From positions 434,001 to 498,000 of the forward strand of contig NZ_RJVF01000008.1 in assembly GCF_003752175.1 (NCBI RefSeq): a DNA stretch of 64,000 bases, in the 5' to 3' direction. Positions 36,495 through 46,101 of the stretch are shown piece by piece. The DNA comes from Comamonas sp. BIGb0124 (GTDB lineage: Bacteria > Pseudomonadota > Gammaproteobacteria > Burkholderiales > Burkholderiaceae_C). A program made the position numbers and the translations under genes. Each line of letters begins with the position of its first letter. Within the stretch, counting starts at the first letter, position 1. The notes below the pieces were generated by a model that worked only from the letters and a program-made list of their open reading frames with translations, was not told the origin of the DNA and did no database searches.

Positions 36495-36818
36495 TCTATT
36501 TTCACTCCAAAAATAAATTTTCGACCCCTTGGGCCAATGAGCGGCAAATGCTAGAGGGCATCCGGATTTATCCTAACTGCGCATAACGTCTATTCAAATC
36601 TGCTTTTCATTCGAGTGAATTCCAAATGAACTAAGGCGTAAATCGATCAACGGGATGAATGCGAAGCGGACTAGCATGCGGCCTCTTTCCGTGTCCTCCG
36701 CGACTGGCCGCCGGCCGAGGTCTTGTTCAACGACGCCCATGCAGCGTGGCATGCGCACCGACGCATGAACAACGACATCGATTGCGGTGAATTCAGCCAC
36801 GCATTCAAACCTCACGCC
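36495..36818. promoter_or_regulatory. Divergent promoter region between two binding-protein genes
   Basis: This 324-base spacer is more AT-rich than its surroundings and holds no convincing gene. It contains a small dyad, ATTC-GAGT-GAAT at 36609-36620, nested inside a wider one (TTCATT at 36606-36611, AATGAA at 36625-36630), a possible operator. It has no copy of the TGAAACG site found at the other binding-protein pair. Confidence 0.45.
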
Positions 36819-38423
36819 ATGACTTCCTCCATCGCCAGGCGAACGCTTGCCCGGATCTTCGCGTCGGCATTCCTCGTGGCAGTGAGCCTGCCCGGTTCCG
36901 CCCAGCCGGCCAGCCCCGCGCCCACACCCGGCGGCTCCCTCGTGGCCAGTCTGTTTCCCGAACCGACTTCGCTCATCAACGTCGTTCACAACCTGTACGC
37001 CAACTCGGTCGTCGCATCGCAGGTGTTCGATGGCCTGGTTTCGTACGATGCAAAGGGTGAACCGATCCCCGCGCTGGCCACCTCGTGGGCTTACTCGGAC
37101 GAAGGCCGGACCCTCACCTTCAAGCTGCGCCAGGGCGTGAAATGGCATGACGGCAAGCCCTTCACGTCGGCCGATGTGAAGTACTCGGCGCTCGAAGCCT
37201 GGAAAAAACGCCACTCGCGCGGACGCTCCACCTTCGCCAACCTGCAGGATGTCGAGACACCCGACGCCTACACAGCCGTCTTCCGTTTTTCTCTCGCTTC
37301 TCCCGTGGTACTGCAGTCGCTGGGCTCGGCAGAATCGATCGTGCTGCCGGCCCATCTCTACGACGGCACGGAGATCGCCCAGAACCCGTACAACAACAAG
37401 CCCATCGGAACCGGCCCCTTCCGTTTTGTCGCCTGGAAACGGGGCGAGGTCATCGAACTGGCGCGGAACGCGTCATACTGGCAGCCCGGCAAGCCGTATC
37501 TCGACAAACTGTTTTTCAGGTACATCGGGGACGAAGGCACACGGGCCGCCGCACTCGAGGCCGGCGAGGTTCTCTACGCGCCCTACGACCCCATCCCCTA
37601 CAGCGATGTCGAACGCCTGCGCCGAATCCCCCACCTGAAGGTCGAAACACGGGGCTACGACTGGAAGTCGCAGATCCAGGTGCTCGAGTTCAACCTGCGC
37701 AACCCCTTGCTTGCCGATGTCCGTGTCCGCCAGGCCATCGCCCATGCCCTCGACCGCCAGGGCCTCGTCGACACCGTGGTCAGCGGTTTCGGCAAGGTGG
37801 CCACGGGCCCCATCCCCAGCGTGGCCCGGTACTACTCGACCGATGTCGCCCGTTATCCGCTCGACCTCGCCCGCGCCAATGCCCTGCTCGACCAGGCAGG
37901 ACATCCCCGCGGCAAGGACGGCGTGCGGTTCCGGCTGCGCATCGACCAGCAGGCTTTCCCGGTCTACCTCGCTTCGTCCGAATACATCCGCCAGAACCTG
38001 GCAAGAGTGGGCATCGAATTGACGGTGGTCGCTCGCGACAATCCGTCCTTCATCAAGGCGATTTACGGCGAATACGACTTCGACCTCAACAACCTGATCA
38101 TCTCCGCCTTCATCGAGCCGCAACTCGGCATTACACGGCTGCTGTGGTCCGAGCGTGCGGCAAAAGGGGTTCCGTACGTGATCGCCTCGGGTTACCGCAA
38201 CGAACGCGTGGACACGCTCATCGCCTCGGTGCAGGCCGAACTCGATCCCGCCAAGCGCCGGAAGGCATTCCTCGAAGTGCAGCAGATCGTGCAGAAGGAG
38301 CTGCCCCTGGTTCCGCTGTACGAGCTGGTCCATGTCAGCGTCTACAACCAGCGGGTCCAGGGCCTCAACACCCACCCCGACGGCGCGGACACGGCACTCA
38401 CGGACGTCTGGCTCTCGCAGTGA
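36819..38423 (+). CDS. ABC transporter substrate-binding protein (SBP_bac_5)
   Basis: A 534-residue periplasmic protein with signal sequence TLARIFASAFLVAVSLPGSA and cleavage near residue 28. KLRQGVKWHDGKPFTSADVK and GTGPFRFVAWKRGEVIELAR mark family 5. I chose the ATG at 36819; an open frame from 36723 lacks any signal-like start. It is the first gene of a plus operon with its own permease pair, an enolase-superfamily enzyme and an Ssu-like transporter. It is closer to the divergent neighbour at 34890 than to the pair near 17 kb, judging by the shared WHDGKPFTSADVKYSALE segment. Confidence 0.92.
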   Translation: MTSSIARRTLARIFASAFLVAVSLPGSAQPASPAPTPGGSLVASLFPEPTSLINVVHNLYANSVVASQVFDGLVSYDAKGEPIPALATSWAYSDEGRTLTFKLRQGVKWHDGKPFTSADVKYSALEAWKKRHSRGRSTFANLQDVETPDAYTAVFRFSLASPVVLQSLGSAESIVLPAHLYDGTEIAQNPYNNKPIGTGPFRFVAWKRGEVIELARNASYWQPGKPYLDKLFFRYIGDEGTRAAALEAGEVLYAPYDPIPYSDVERLRRIPHLKVETRGYDWKSQIQVLEFNLRNPLLADVRVRQAIAHALDRQGLVDTVVSGFGKVATGPIPSVARYYSTDVARYPLDLARANALLDQAGHPRGKDGVRFRLRIDQQAFPVYLASSEYIRQNLARVGIELTVVARDNPSFIKAIYGEYDFDLNNLIISAFIEPQLGITRLLWSERAAKGVPYVIASGYRNERVDTLIASVQAELDPAKRRKAFLEVQQIVQKELPLVPLYELVHVSVYNQRVQGLNTHPDGADTALTDVWLSQ

Positions 38424-38490
38424 TCCCCGCCGCCTCCATCCAAGACCGACCGCAGCCCGTTTCCACCTCTCACCGAATCCGCAATCACCC

Positions 38491-39477
38491 ATGGGTAACC
38501 GACTGAGCTACATCGCGTGGCGGCTGGCGCAAGTCATCCCCACTGCACTCATCATCGTCCTGCTGGCCTTCGGCCTGCTGCAACTGGCGCCCGGCGATGC
38601 CGTCGACGTGGTGGCAGGAGAATCCGGCGGCGCCACGCCCGAGTACATGGAAGAGATGCGCTCGCTCTACGGCCTCGACGTGCCGCGCTGGCAGCAGTTC
38701 GCGAACTACGTCGGCGCCCTGGCCCGTTTCGACCTCGGCTACTCGTTCCGCGAGAACATGCCCGTCTCCGAGCTGCTCATGACGCGCCTGCCGGCGACCC
38801 TGCTGCTTTCGCTGGCCGCCATCGTCTTTGCGCTGGTCGTGGGCGTCCTTCTGGGCGTGCTGGCTGCGCGCTACCGGGGATCCGCGCTCGACGGCGCCAT
38901 TGCCGTCGTCTCCACCATCGGTTTCGCCACACCGCTGTTCTGGATCGGCCTGATCATGATCGTGATCTTCTCCATCCACCTGCGCTGGCTGCCGGTTGCA
39001 GGCATGGGCACCGTGGGGGCCGACCATGCCAACTGGTTCGCGTACGCACGCGATCTGGGCCGGCACCTGCTCATGCCCGCCTTTTCGCTCAGCCTGTTTT
39101 TCCTGTCGATGTACGTGCGCATCACCCGCTCGGCCATCCTCGAGGTCTACGGACTGGACTTCGTCAGGACGGCAAGGGCCAAGGGCCTGCGCGAATGGCG
39201 TCTGATCTTTTCGCACATCCTGCGCAACGCGGCATTGCCCATCGTCACCATCACCGGGCTGGAGCTCGGCGGCCTGCTCAGCGGTGCCGTCGTCATCGAG
39301 ACCGTGTTCGGCTGGCCCGGCATCGGCCGCCTGGCCTATGACGCAGTTTTTTCCCGCGACCTCAACCTGCTGCTCGGCATCTTCCTGTGCAGCTCCTTTC
39401 TGGTCGTCCTCATGAACCTGATCGTCGACCTGCTCTACGTCGTGCTCGACCCTCGCATCGGAAGCCGCCAACGATGA
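38491..39477 (+). CDS. ABC transporter permease, peptide/nickel type (DppB-like)
   Basis: A 328-residue inner-membrane permease with start helix SYIAWRLAQVIPTALIIVLL, loop LAPGDAVDVVAGESGGATPE and ATPase-contact motif LDFVRTARAKGLREWRLIF. It is equal in length to the permease at 13768-14754 and similar throughout. The ATG at 38491 fits that paralogue; the longer open frame starting at 38332 overlaps the binding-protein gene. The 67-base gap after the binding protein and ATGA overlap with the next gene show an operon. Confidence 0.94.
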   Translation: MGNRLSYIAWRLAQVIPTALIIVLLAFGLLQLAPGDAVDVVAGESGGATPEYMEEMRSLYGLDVPRWQQFANYVGALARFDLGYSFRENMPVSELLMTRLPATLLLSLAAIVFALVVGVLLGVLAARYRGSALDGAIAVVSTIGFATPLFWIGLIMIVIFSIHLRWLPVAGMGTVGADHANWFAYARDLGRHLLMPAFSLSLFFLSMYVRITRSAILEVYGLDFVRTARAKGLREWRLIFSHILRNAALPIVTITGLELGGLLSGAVVIETVFGWPGIGRLAYDAVFSRDLNLLLGIFLCSSFLVVLMNLIVDLLYVVLDPRIGSRQR

Positions 39478-40316
39478 AACACGCCGGTCTACGCCAACGC
39501 CTGGCCCGATCGCACGCCACACGCTTCGGCCTGTTGCTGCTGATCCTCGTCGTCGCCTGCGCACTTTCCGCTTCGTTCTGGTTTCCCTCCGACCCGCGCA
39601 ACATGGTCGGCCCGCCCACCCTGTGGCCCGGCACACGGGCCCAGTTTCCCCTCGGCACCGACATGATGGGCCGCGATATCGCCGCAGCGCTCATGCACGG
39701 CGCACAGGTCTCGCTGCTCATCGGCGTGAGCGCGACAGCCCTCGCAGTGCTGCTCGGCGTGCTCATCGGCGTCGTTGCCGGCTACTTCGGGAGCTCGTGG
39801 CTCGACGACGTGCTGATGCGCGTGACCGAGGTCTTCCTGACCATGCCGCGCCTGCTGTTCACCATCGCCCTGGTCATGGTCCTCGGCCCTTCCACCTTCA
39901 GCATCGCACTGGCGCTGGGGGCCACCTCATGGCCGCAGATCGCCCGTCTCGTCAGGGCCGAAGCCATGCGGGTGCGCGAACTCGAGTTCGTGCGCGCCGC
40001 GACCACCCTCGGCTTCGGCCATGTGCGCATCATCCTGCGCCATGTCCTGCCCAACAGCGTCGCGCCGGTGATGGTCGCGTCCTCGGTCCTGGTGGCGCAG
40101 GTGATCCTGTCCGAAGCCTCGCTCTCGTTCCTCGGACTGGGCGATCCCAGCGTGATGTCCTGGGGCAGCATGGTCGGCGCCGGCCGCTCGGTACTGCGGA
40201 CCGCCTGGTACATGACGGCACTGCCCGGGCTGGCCATCTTCGTCACGGTCATGAGTTTCATGCTGATCGGCAACGGACTCAACGACGTGTTCAATCCGCG
40301 CCTTCTGCGCAAATAG
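39474..40316 (+). CDS. ABC transporter permease, peptide/nickel type (DppC-like)
   Basis: A 280-residue inner-membrane permease with an N-terminal helix (FGLLLLILVVACALSASFW), the GTDMMGRDIAAALMHGAQVS loop and the motif EAMRVRELEFVRAATTLGFG. It overlaps the DppB-like gene as ATGA. It is the partner of that permease and paralogous to the one at 12896. No ATPase of the right type lies in this operon, so the single-gene ATPase at 27002 is the best candidate to drive it. Confidence 0.94.
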   Translation: MKHAGLRQRLARSHATRFGLLLLILVVACALSASFWFPSDPRNMVGPPTLWPGTRAQFPLGTDMMGRDIAAALMHGAQVSLLIGVSATALAVLLGVLIGVVAGYFGSSWLDDVLMRVTEVFLTMPRLLFTIALVMVLGPSTFSIALALGATSWPQIARLVRAEAMRVRELEFVRAATTLGFGHVRIILRHVLPNSVAPVMVASSVLVAQVILSEASLSFLGLGDPSVMSWGSMVGAGRSVLRTAWYMTALPGLAIFVTVMSFMLIGNGLNDVFNPRLLRK

Positions 40317-40337
40317 CCCCTACGGGCCCGAGTACCC

Positions 40338-41498
40338 ATGACGACATCCGCCTTGCCGACCGTGCCCCTTTCCCACACCGCCGGCAAGGTCCGGTCGGTC
40401 GAGGTCTTTCCTTTGCGTATCGCGCTGAGCACGCCGCTGCACATCGCCGTGGGTCCACGCCGCGAATCGGTCGATGTACTCGTCGTCCGCGTCACCACGG
40501 AAGAAGGCGTCGTCGGCCTGGGCGAGACGCAGGCATGGCGCCGGCAGGCCAGCGCGGAGACGCTCTCGGGCCTTGTCGAAGCCATTCAATCCCATCTGGC
40601 ACCTCGCCTCCTCGGCCGCTCCGCGTTCGACATCGCCGCCATCTCGGCCAGCCTGGACGATGCGCTGCACGGCAGGCTCTACGCCAAGGGCCCGCTGCTC
40701 GACGCCCTGCTCGACATCCAGGGGCATCTGCTGAATCTGCCGGTGTACGCCTTGCTGGGCGGCCGGGCCCGCGCCGATATTCCCGTCTGTTGCGTGCTGA
40801 CTCTGCGGGACGATCCGGCCCGGACCGTGGAAGAAGCCCTGCGCTTCAAGCAGCGCGGATTCACCACCTACACGGTGAAGGTCGGCAAGAACGTGAGGCA
40901 AGACGTACACAACGTCGCCGCGGTCCGCGAAGCGCTCGGCGACGACGCCAGCCTGTATGTCGATGCCAATGGCGGCTTGAACTTCGACGATGCCCTGCGC
41001 CTGCTGCACGAGCTCGCCCCCTACCGCATCGACGGTGCCGAGCAACCCCTTGCCCATTGGGATCTCGACGGTGCGGCCGCACTGGCTGCACGCAGTCCGG
41101 TAGCCCTGCTGCTCGACGAATCCATCGGCAGCACCCACGACCTGTTCGGCGCCACCCAACGGCGTGCGGCCACCGGCGTGCAGACCAAAACGGCCAAGAA
41201 CGGCGGCGCCTGGCACATCCGCCAGCTCTGGACCCTCGCCAGCGCTGCCGGCTGGCGCATCCGCCCCGGCAATCATCCCAGTACCAGCCTGGCCACGCTG
41301 TCGGTGGCCCACCTTGCCACGGCGTGGGGCGGTCCATTGCTCGAAGGCCCTTTCGCGGGCGGCATCGACGGCGAACTGGCGGGCGATGTCGTCACCCAGC
41401 CGGTCCGGCTCCAGGGCAACCGGCTCGCGCTGGACGACCGACCCGGCTGGGGCGTCGAGCTCGACCCCGACGCCCTCGAACGCTGGCGCATCGCATGA
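40338..41498 (+). CDS. Enolase-superfamily enzyme, muconate-lactonizing/dipeptide-epimerase subgroup
   Basis: A 386-residue enzyme with a complete catalytic set for this subgroup: Lys181 (TVKVG), metal ligands Asp209 (VDANGG), Glu235 (GAEQP) and Asp260 (LLLDES), and Lys284 in TKTAKNGG, matching the second catalytic lysine of dipeptide epimerases and muconate cycloisomerases. The reaction would be epimerisation or cycloisomerisation of a carboxylate. It follows the permeases by 21 bases in an import operon, so a dipeptide or amino-acid-like ligand is reasonable, but the substrate is unknown. Confidence 0.89.
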   Translation: MTTSALPTVPLSHTAGKVRSVEVFPLRIALSTPLHIAVGPRRESVDVLVVRVTTEEGVVGLGETQAWRRQASAETLSGLVEAIQSHLAPRLLGRSAFDIAAISASLDDALHGRLYAKGPLLDALLDIQGHLLNLPVYALLGGRARADIPVCCVLTLRDDPARTVEEALRFKQRGFTTYTVKVGKNVRQDVHNVAAVREALGDDASLYVDANGGLNFDDALRLLHELAPYRIDGAEQPLAHWDLDGAAALAARSPVALLLDESIGSTHDLFGATQRRAATGVQTKTAKNGGAWHIRQLWTLASAAGWRIRPGNHPSTSLATLSVAHLATAWGGPLLEGPFAGGIDGELAGDVVTQPVRLQGNRLALDDRPGWGVELDPDALERWRIA

Positions 41499-41663
41499 CC
41501 GTTGCCGCCGGGTGGGCCCCATCGCTCGGCATTCGACATAAACAACGCAGAAATCCTTCTTGGACGCTGCGCCGTCGAGATCGGAACATGCATGGCGACG
41601 GGACTGCGCGACCGCAGCTTCCATGTCCCATTCATCCCACCTCGACACCTGGAACCCCACACC

Positions 41664-42791
41664 ATGAGCGACTACCTCTCCTTGCCGTCCCGCCTGCGCA
41701 ATACCGTACTCGGCATCGGCTTGGCAGCCAGTCTGGGGCTGGCAGGCTACGGACTGTCCGTCTCCGAGGCGCATGCCGCACCGGCTGCCGTTCCCGCGCA
41801 TCCCGCTCTCCAGACCATCCGTCTGCAACTCAATCCCATGACGGCCGTCGCCCATGAGACCGGCATCCTGAAAGAAGAATACGACAAGGTCGGCATCCAC
41901 CAGATCGTGCTCGTCGCTCCCGGTTCCGCGCAGCTCAGCGGTGCCGAAGCGGCCTTGCTCAACAACGGCGGCGTGGCCATCGCCCAGCGCATGATCTACC
42001 CGGCCGTGGTTCATGCCGCACGCGGCCTCGATGCCGTCATCGTCTGGGAATCGCAGCCCTCGGACGGCAACCGCACCCCCATCCTTGCGCGTGCCGACAA
42101 CAAGGAAGTCAATTCCATCGCCGATCTGGACGGCAAGAAGTTCGGCAGCAGCCGTGTCAGCTGCTACTGGACGGCGCCGTTCGAGACCTTGACCAAGGCC
42201 GGCCTGCCGCTCGACAGCCGCACCCAGCAAGGCCGCATCCGCTACCAGTCCATCGATCAAGGCAATGCCGCCGTCGCTGCGCTGCTGAGCGGCGCCATCG
42301 ACGCCACCGCCATGCATCTGGGCACTTCGAGCGCGGCCGCCCTCTACACCAAGGGGCAGGTCAAGGTCGTGGGCCGCACCCCCACCCAGGGCGTCTACGA
42401 ACGCGGCGCCGGCCGGGTCTCGTACTTCGCCATGCGCGATTTCGCGGACCGTTACCCGCAGGCCGTCCAGGCCTTCCTGATCGCTCAGGAACGCGCCAAG
42501 CAGTGGGTCCAGGATCACCCGGACGAAGCCGCCAAGATCGTCGCCAAGGCCACCCGCGTGCCCGAGGATGTCGCCAAGTTCCAGATCACCGACGCCTCGC
42601 AGTTCTTCTTCATGGAAGGCGAACGCGACGCCAACAACACCCGGGTGACCATCAAGGAATTCCAGGATTGGTATGTGGCCAACGGCGACGATATCCTGAC
42701 CGACCATCGCCTTTCGGATGACCGCATCCACGCCCTGGTCGACGAACGTTTCTTCGGCAACGGCGCCTACTCGCCCTACCGCACCCGCTGA
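41664..42791 (+). CDS. ABC transporter substrate-binding protein, SsuA/TauA-like
   Basis: A 375-residue periplasmic protein with a long export signal ([20 protein letters not shown], cleavage near residue 38). The mature part has features of aliphatic-sulfonate binding proteins: [30 protein letters not shown] and [20 protein letters not shown]. The ATG at 41664 begins the signal peptide; the frame is open back to 41502 without similarity. The permease and ATPase of the same transporter follow. Sulfonates are the best-known ligands, but nitrate and pyrimidine precursors are also carried by this family. Confidence 0.9.
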   Translation: MSDYLSLPSRLRNTVLGIGLAASLGLAGYGLSVSEAHAAPAAVPAHPALQTIRLQLNPMTAVAHETGILKEEYDKVGIHQIVLVAPGSAQLSGAEAALLNNGGVAIAQRMIYPAVVHAARGLDAVIVWESQPSDGNRTPILARADNKEVNSIADLDGKKFGSSRVSCYWTAPFETLTKAGLPLDSRTQQGRIRYQSIDQGNAAVAALLSGAIDATAMHLGTSSAAALYTKGQVKVVGRTPTQGVYERGAGRVSYFAMRDFADRYPQAVQAFLIAQERAKQWVQDHPDEAAKIVAKATRVPEDVAKFQITDASQFFFMEGERDANNTRVTIKEFQDWYVANGDDILTDHRLSDDRIHALVDERFFGNGAYSPYRTR

Positions 42792-42895
42792 GACACGGCA
42801 CACACGCCGCTCTCCCGACCTCTTCGACCGCGCCCGTCCGCCACGCTCGTCGCGAGCCCGGCGCGGTTTCCGTCGCCCCTCTACTCCGTCCACGC

Positions 42896-43756
42896 ATGAG
42901 CACGCCCCCTTCCTCCCTGTCACCCGGTGCAGCCCTCCAGGCTGCGGCAGCCGTCTCGCCTCCTGCAGGCGATACCGCGGCCACGGCACCTCGTTCGGCA
43001 CAACCCGTGCGCTGGCTCGGCCTGGTGCTGCCGCTGGTCATCCTGGCGGCCTGGCAGGCTGCCAGCCATTACGCCTGGGTTCCTCCGGTCTTCCTGCCCT
43101 CGCCCGCCGCCACCGCCCAATCCTTCGTCAACCTGCTGACCGAAGACGCCTTCGCACACGACTTCCTCGAGAGCATCGGCATCGTCAGCCAATCCTTCGT
43201 CTACGGTGCCGTGGCAGCGCTGGTGCTGGGCGTGGCCGCGGGCCTGTCGCGCAAGGTCGAGCAATTCCTCGGGCCGACCTTCGACAGCATCCGCCACATC
43301 CCCGGCATCGCCTGGTTGCCGCTCATCATCCTGTGGCTGGGCATCGGCGCGCCGGCCAAGATTCTGGTGATTGCCAAATCGGTGTTCTTCCCGGTGTTTC
43401 TCAACACCCTGCAAGGCATCCGCAACGTCGACAGGCAATACATCGAACTCGGCGACGTGCTGCAGCTCAACCGCTGGCAGCTGTTCCGCAAGGTGCTGTT
43501 TCCTTCGGCCCTGCCCAACATCATGGTCAGCCTGCGCTACGGCGCGGGTCTCGCATGGGCACTGGTCGTGGTGGCCGAGGGCATCGCCGGCCAGGTCGGC
43601 ATCGGTTTCCTGATCTTCCGGGCCCAGGCTCTGCTGCTGACCGACCAGTTGCTGGTCTGCATGGTCACCATCGGCCTGGTGGGTTTCGCCATCGACCGCC
43701 TGATGTTCCTGGTGCAGAAACGCGCCCTCAAATGGAAGCAGGGCTTCGAGGGTTGA
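42896..43756 (+). CDS. ABC transporter permease, SsuC-like
   Basis: A 286-residue inner-membrane protein with the opening helix [19 protein letters not shown] and the permease signature [19 protein letters not shown] followed by [19 protein letters not shown], as in sulfonate and taurine transporters. The proline- and alanine-rich first 35 residues are cytoplasmic. It lies 104 bases after the binding protein and 65 bases before the ATPase, in one transcription unit. Confidence 0.92.
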   Translation: MSTPPSSLSPGAALQAAAAVSPPAGDTAATAPRSAQPVRWLGLVLPLVILAAWQAASHYAWVPPVFLPSPAATAQSFVNLLTEDAFAHDFLESIGIVSQSFVYGAVAALVLGVAAGLSRKVEQFLGPTFDSIRHIPGIAWLPLIILWLGIGAPAKILVIAKSVFFPVFLNTLQGIRNVDRQYIELGDVLQLNRWQLFRKVLFPSALPNIMVSLRYGAGLAWALVVVAEGIAGQVGIGFLIFRAQALLLTDQLLVCMVTIGLVGFAIDRLMFLVQKRALKWKQGFEG

Positions 43757-43821
43757 TCCCGACCCCACCGACCGCACACCCTCGCTTTCCACGCCTTGCC
43801 CCACATCGACTCATCTGCACC

Positions 43822-44589
43822 ATGACCCGACAGTCCCACTCCCTGGTCGTCTCGCACGTCAGCAAAACCTATCCCGGCCGCCGCCAACCCGTGCTGCACG
43901 ATGTCAGCCTGGCCGTCGAGCCTGGCGAATTCGTCAGCATCCTGGGGCCCAGCGGCTGCGGCAAATCCACCTTGCTGCGCTTGCTGATCGGCCTCGACCG
44001 CGACCACTCGGGCGAGATCCACGTCGGCCCGGACAAGATCACCGGCACCTCGCTGGACCGCGGCATCGTGTTCCAGGACCACCGGCTGCTGCCCTGGCTG
44101 ACCTTGGCCGGCAACATCGAACTGGCCCTGCTGAATGTGGGCTGGCCCGCGGCACGCAAGCAGTCGGCCGTCCGCCACAACCTCGAACTGGTGGGACTGG
44201 CCGGCTATGAAAACGCCTATCCGCACCAGCTCTCGGGCGGCATGGCGCAACGCGGAGCCATCGCACGCGGACTGGCCACCGAGCCCAGCATCCTGCTGCT
44301 CGACGAACCGCTGGGTGCGCTCGATGCACTCACCCGCATCAAGCTCCAGCACGAACTGCTGCGCATCTGGCAGGCCCGGCAGGTCACCACGGTGCTGGTC
44401 ACGCACGACATCGAAGAAGCCATTTTCCTCAGCAGCCGGATCTTCGTCATGCAGGCCTCGCCCGGCCGCATCGCCCGCGAAATCACGGTCGACCTGCCCC
44501 ATCCCCGCGACCGCACATCCAGCCATTTCGCCGCCCTGCGCCGCGATGTGATCGAAGCCATGGGCGGCGAGGTGGCGCTGGCTGCGTAA
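43822..44589 (+). CDS. ABC transporter ATPase, SsuB-like
   Basis: A 255-residue single-cassette ATPase with Walker [10 protein letters not shown] at 42-50, signature LSGGMAQR at 137-144, Walker B ILLLDEP at 157-163 and the switch His in [10 protein letters not shown]. The PHPRDRTS segment near the C-terminus is common in sulfonate and nitrate importers. The ATG at 43822 is used because the upstream frame is antisense-like and non-conserved. It completes an SsuABC-type system, yet no SsuD or SsuE gene follows it. Confidence 0.92.
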   Translation: MTRQSHSLVVSHVSKTYPGRRQPVLHDVSLAVEPGEFVSILGPSGCGKSTLLRLLIGLDRDHSGEIHVGPDKITGTSLDRGIVFQDHRLLPWLTLAGNIELALLNVGWPAARKQSAVRHNLELVGLAGYENAYPHQLSGGMAQRGAIARGLATEPSILLLDEPLGALDALTRIKLQHELLRIWQARQVTTVLVTHDIEEAIFLSSRIFVMQASPGRIAREITVDLPHPRDRTSSHFAALRRDVIEAMGGEVALAA

Positions 44590-44642
44590 ACGCCGGCCCG
44601 CAGTTCGCCCCCACCCACGGCGCATTCCGCCAAGACAGCCCC

Positions 44643-45569
44643 ATGGCCGAAAACCCGCAACACCTGCCCTCCCGCCACGCCCCGCCGAACACGCCCAGGC
44701 CGCGCTACGCGTACGGCGTGGTGCTGTCGCTCCTGTCTGCCGGACTGCTGTGGTGGCTGACAGGCGCGTATGCAGCCACCGGTGCGCGGCAGAATCCGGA
44801 AGTGCTGCCCGAAGCCGGTCCGCTGATCCAGCACATCCGCGAGCAGGGCCATATCACCGTCGGCGTCCGGGCCTACCGGCGTCCGTCACCCGATCCCGAG
44901 GCCCGGCCCGAACCCGACGAATACGACCTGGCGCTGGCCCGAGCCTTGGCGCACCGCCTGCAGGTCGAACTCCGGACCGTGCCGCAGGCCCCCGATTCCG
45001 ATGGCCTCATCGCCGTCGACGTCGACCCGGTCGATCTGTTGCTCGGCCTGGCAGGCGACGACGGCACAGGCAGCATGGTGGTCCGCAGCGCCGCGTCTTC
45101 GGCATTGCCGCGCGGCGATGTGGTGGTGCTCGCACGCCCCGCGCAGCAGAGCCTGTCGCCCAAGCTCGCACTGGCGGGCCGAACCGTGTGTGCCGCGCAG
45201 GGCAGCCCTTATGCCTTGCCCGCGACACAGGCCTACGACGTGCAGATCAAATGGTTGCCGTCCACCATCGCCGCTCTGTCGGCCTTCTCGGCCTTCGAAT
45301 GCGATGGCCTGCTGGCCGACGCCGATCTGCTGGACCGTCTGCAATCGGCACCCGACTGGGCCTATTACCGCAGGCTGCCGACGGCACTTCGCCCGGCATT
45401 CGCCGACCAGGCCACGCTGCATTCGGGGGATGCGCGCGATGCGCAGGCCGTGCAAACACTACTGGCCGAATGGTCGGCCTCCGACGACGGGCAGGCGCAT
45501 CGCCAGCAACGCCTGAGCCTGCAGGCCTTCGAAGCCACTCAGTTGCAGCCGGGCTCCTACTGCCACTGA
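44643..45569 (+). CDS. Membrane-anchored periplasmic-binding-protein-like protein
   Basis: A 308-residue protein with one N-terminal membrane helix (about residues 24-46, YGVVLSLLSAGLLWWLTGAY) and a periplasmic part resembling family 3 amino-acid binding proteins: IREQGHITVGVRAYRRPSPD followed by YDLALARALAHRLQVELRTV. The rest is poorly conserved, and no cognate permease is encoded. It follows the Ssu-like ATPase by 53 bases, so it is probably expressed with that transporter. It could be an accessory receptor or a sensor fixed to the membrane. I do not recognise a named family. Confidence 0.7.
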   Translation: MAENPQHLPSRHAPPNTPRPRYAYGVVLSLLSAGLLWWLTGAYAATGARQNPEVLPEAGPLIQHIREQGHITVGVRAYRRPSPDPEARPEPDEYDLALARALAHRLQVELRTVPQAPDSDGLIAVDVDPVDLLLGLAGDDGTGSMVVRSAASSALPRGDVVVLARPAQQSLSPKLALAGRTVCAAQGSPYALPATQAYDVQIKWLPSTIAALSAFSAFECDGLLADADLLDRLQSAPDWAYYRRLPTALRPAFADQATLHSGDARDAQAVQTLLAEWSASDDGQAHRQQRLSLQAFEATQLQPGSYCH

Positions 45570-45606
45570 CTGCCTGCCGGCGCATGCCGCGCCCTGCAAG
45601 ACCGGT

Positions 45607-46002
45607 CTAGCGCACCGGCTCTGAAATCTCGATCAGGTTCAAGTCCGGATCTCGCACGTAAACCGAGCGGATCTTGCCTGTGGCGCCCGTGCGCATCACC
45701 GGCCCTTCGACGATCGGAACGCCCTGAGCCTTCAGCCGCTCCACCACCGCGTCCAGCGGAATGGATGCGATGAAACACAGATCCAGCGCTCCGGGCACCG
45801 GCGTATGGGCCTTGGGTTCGAACTCACGCCCCTTGACATGCAGATTGATTTTCTGCGAGCCGAAGGTGAACGCCTTGCGATCGACCGGCGGCGTGCCGCC
45901 GACGAACGATTCCAAACGCATGCCCAGTGCCTGGGTGTAGAAACGGATGCACTCGGCCTCGTGCGCCGTCGTCAGCACCAAGTGGTCCAGATGGTCGATC
46001 AT
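45607..46002 (-). CDS. VOC-family (glyoxalase/fosfomycin-resistance-like) protein
   Basis: A 131-residue single VOC module with probable metal ligands His7 (DHLDHLVL), His55 (KINLHV) and Glu125 (LNLIEIS). The closing segment RDPDLNLIEIS is characteristic. The ATG at 46002 matches the family start. It is convergent with the gene ending at 45569. The function could be a small glyoxalase-like lyase or dioxygenase; there is no evidence for the substrate. Confidence 0.86.
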   Translation of the reverse strand: MIDHLDHLVLTTAHEAECIRFYTQALGMRLESFVGGTPPVDRKAFTFGSQKINLHVKGREFEPKAHTPVPGALDLCFIASIPLDAVVERLKAQGVPIVEGPVMRTGATGKIRSVYVRDPDLNLIEISEPVR

Positions 46003-46101
46003 GTCTGCATACTCCTCGAGCCGGCGCGCCTGCACGTGCAGGCGCATAGAGCCAGGGCGTACTGTATCCCGTGCGGCCAGACGCCGCGGGGCATGCGCCG
46101 C

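Noticed and set aside
43822-45569. Presence of SsuD/SsuE after the Ssu-like transporter
   Set aside because: The following gene is a membrane-anchored binding-protein-like product and the next is a VOC protein; neither is a monooxygenase or flavin reductase.
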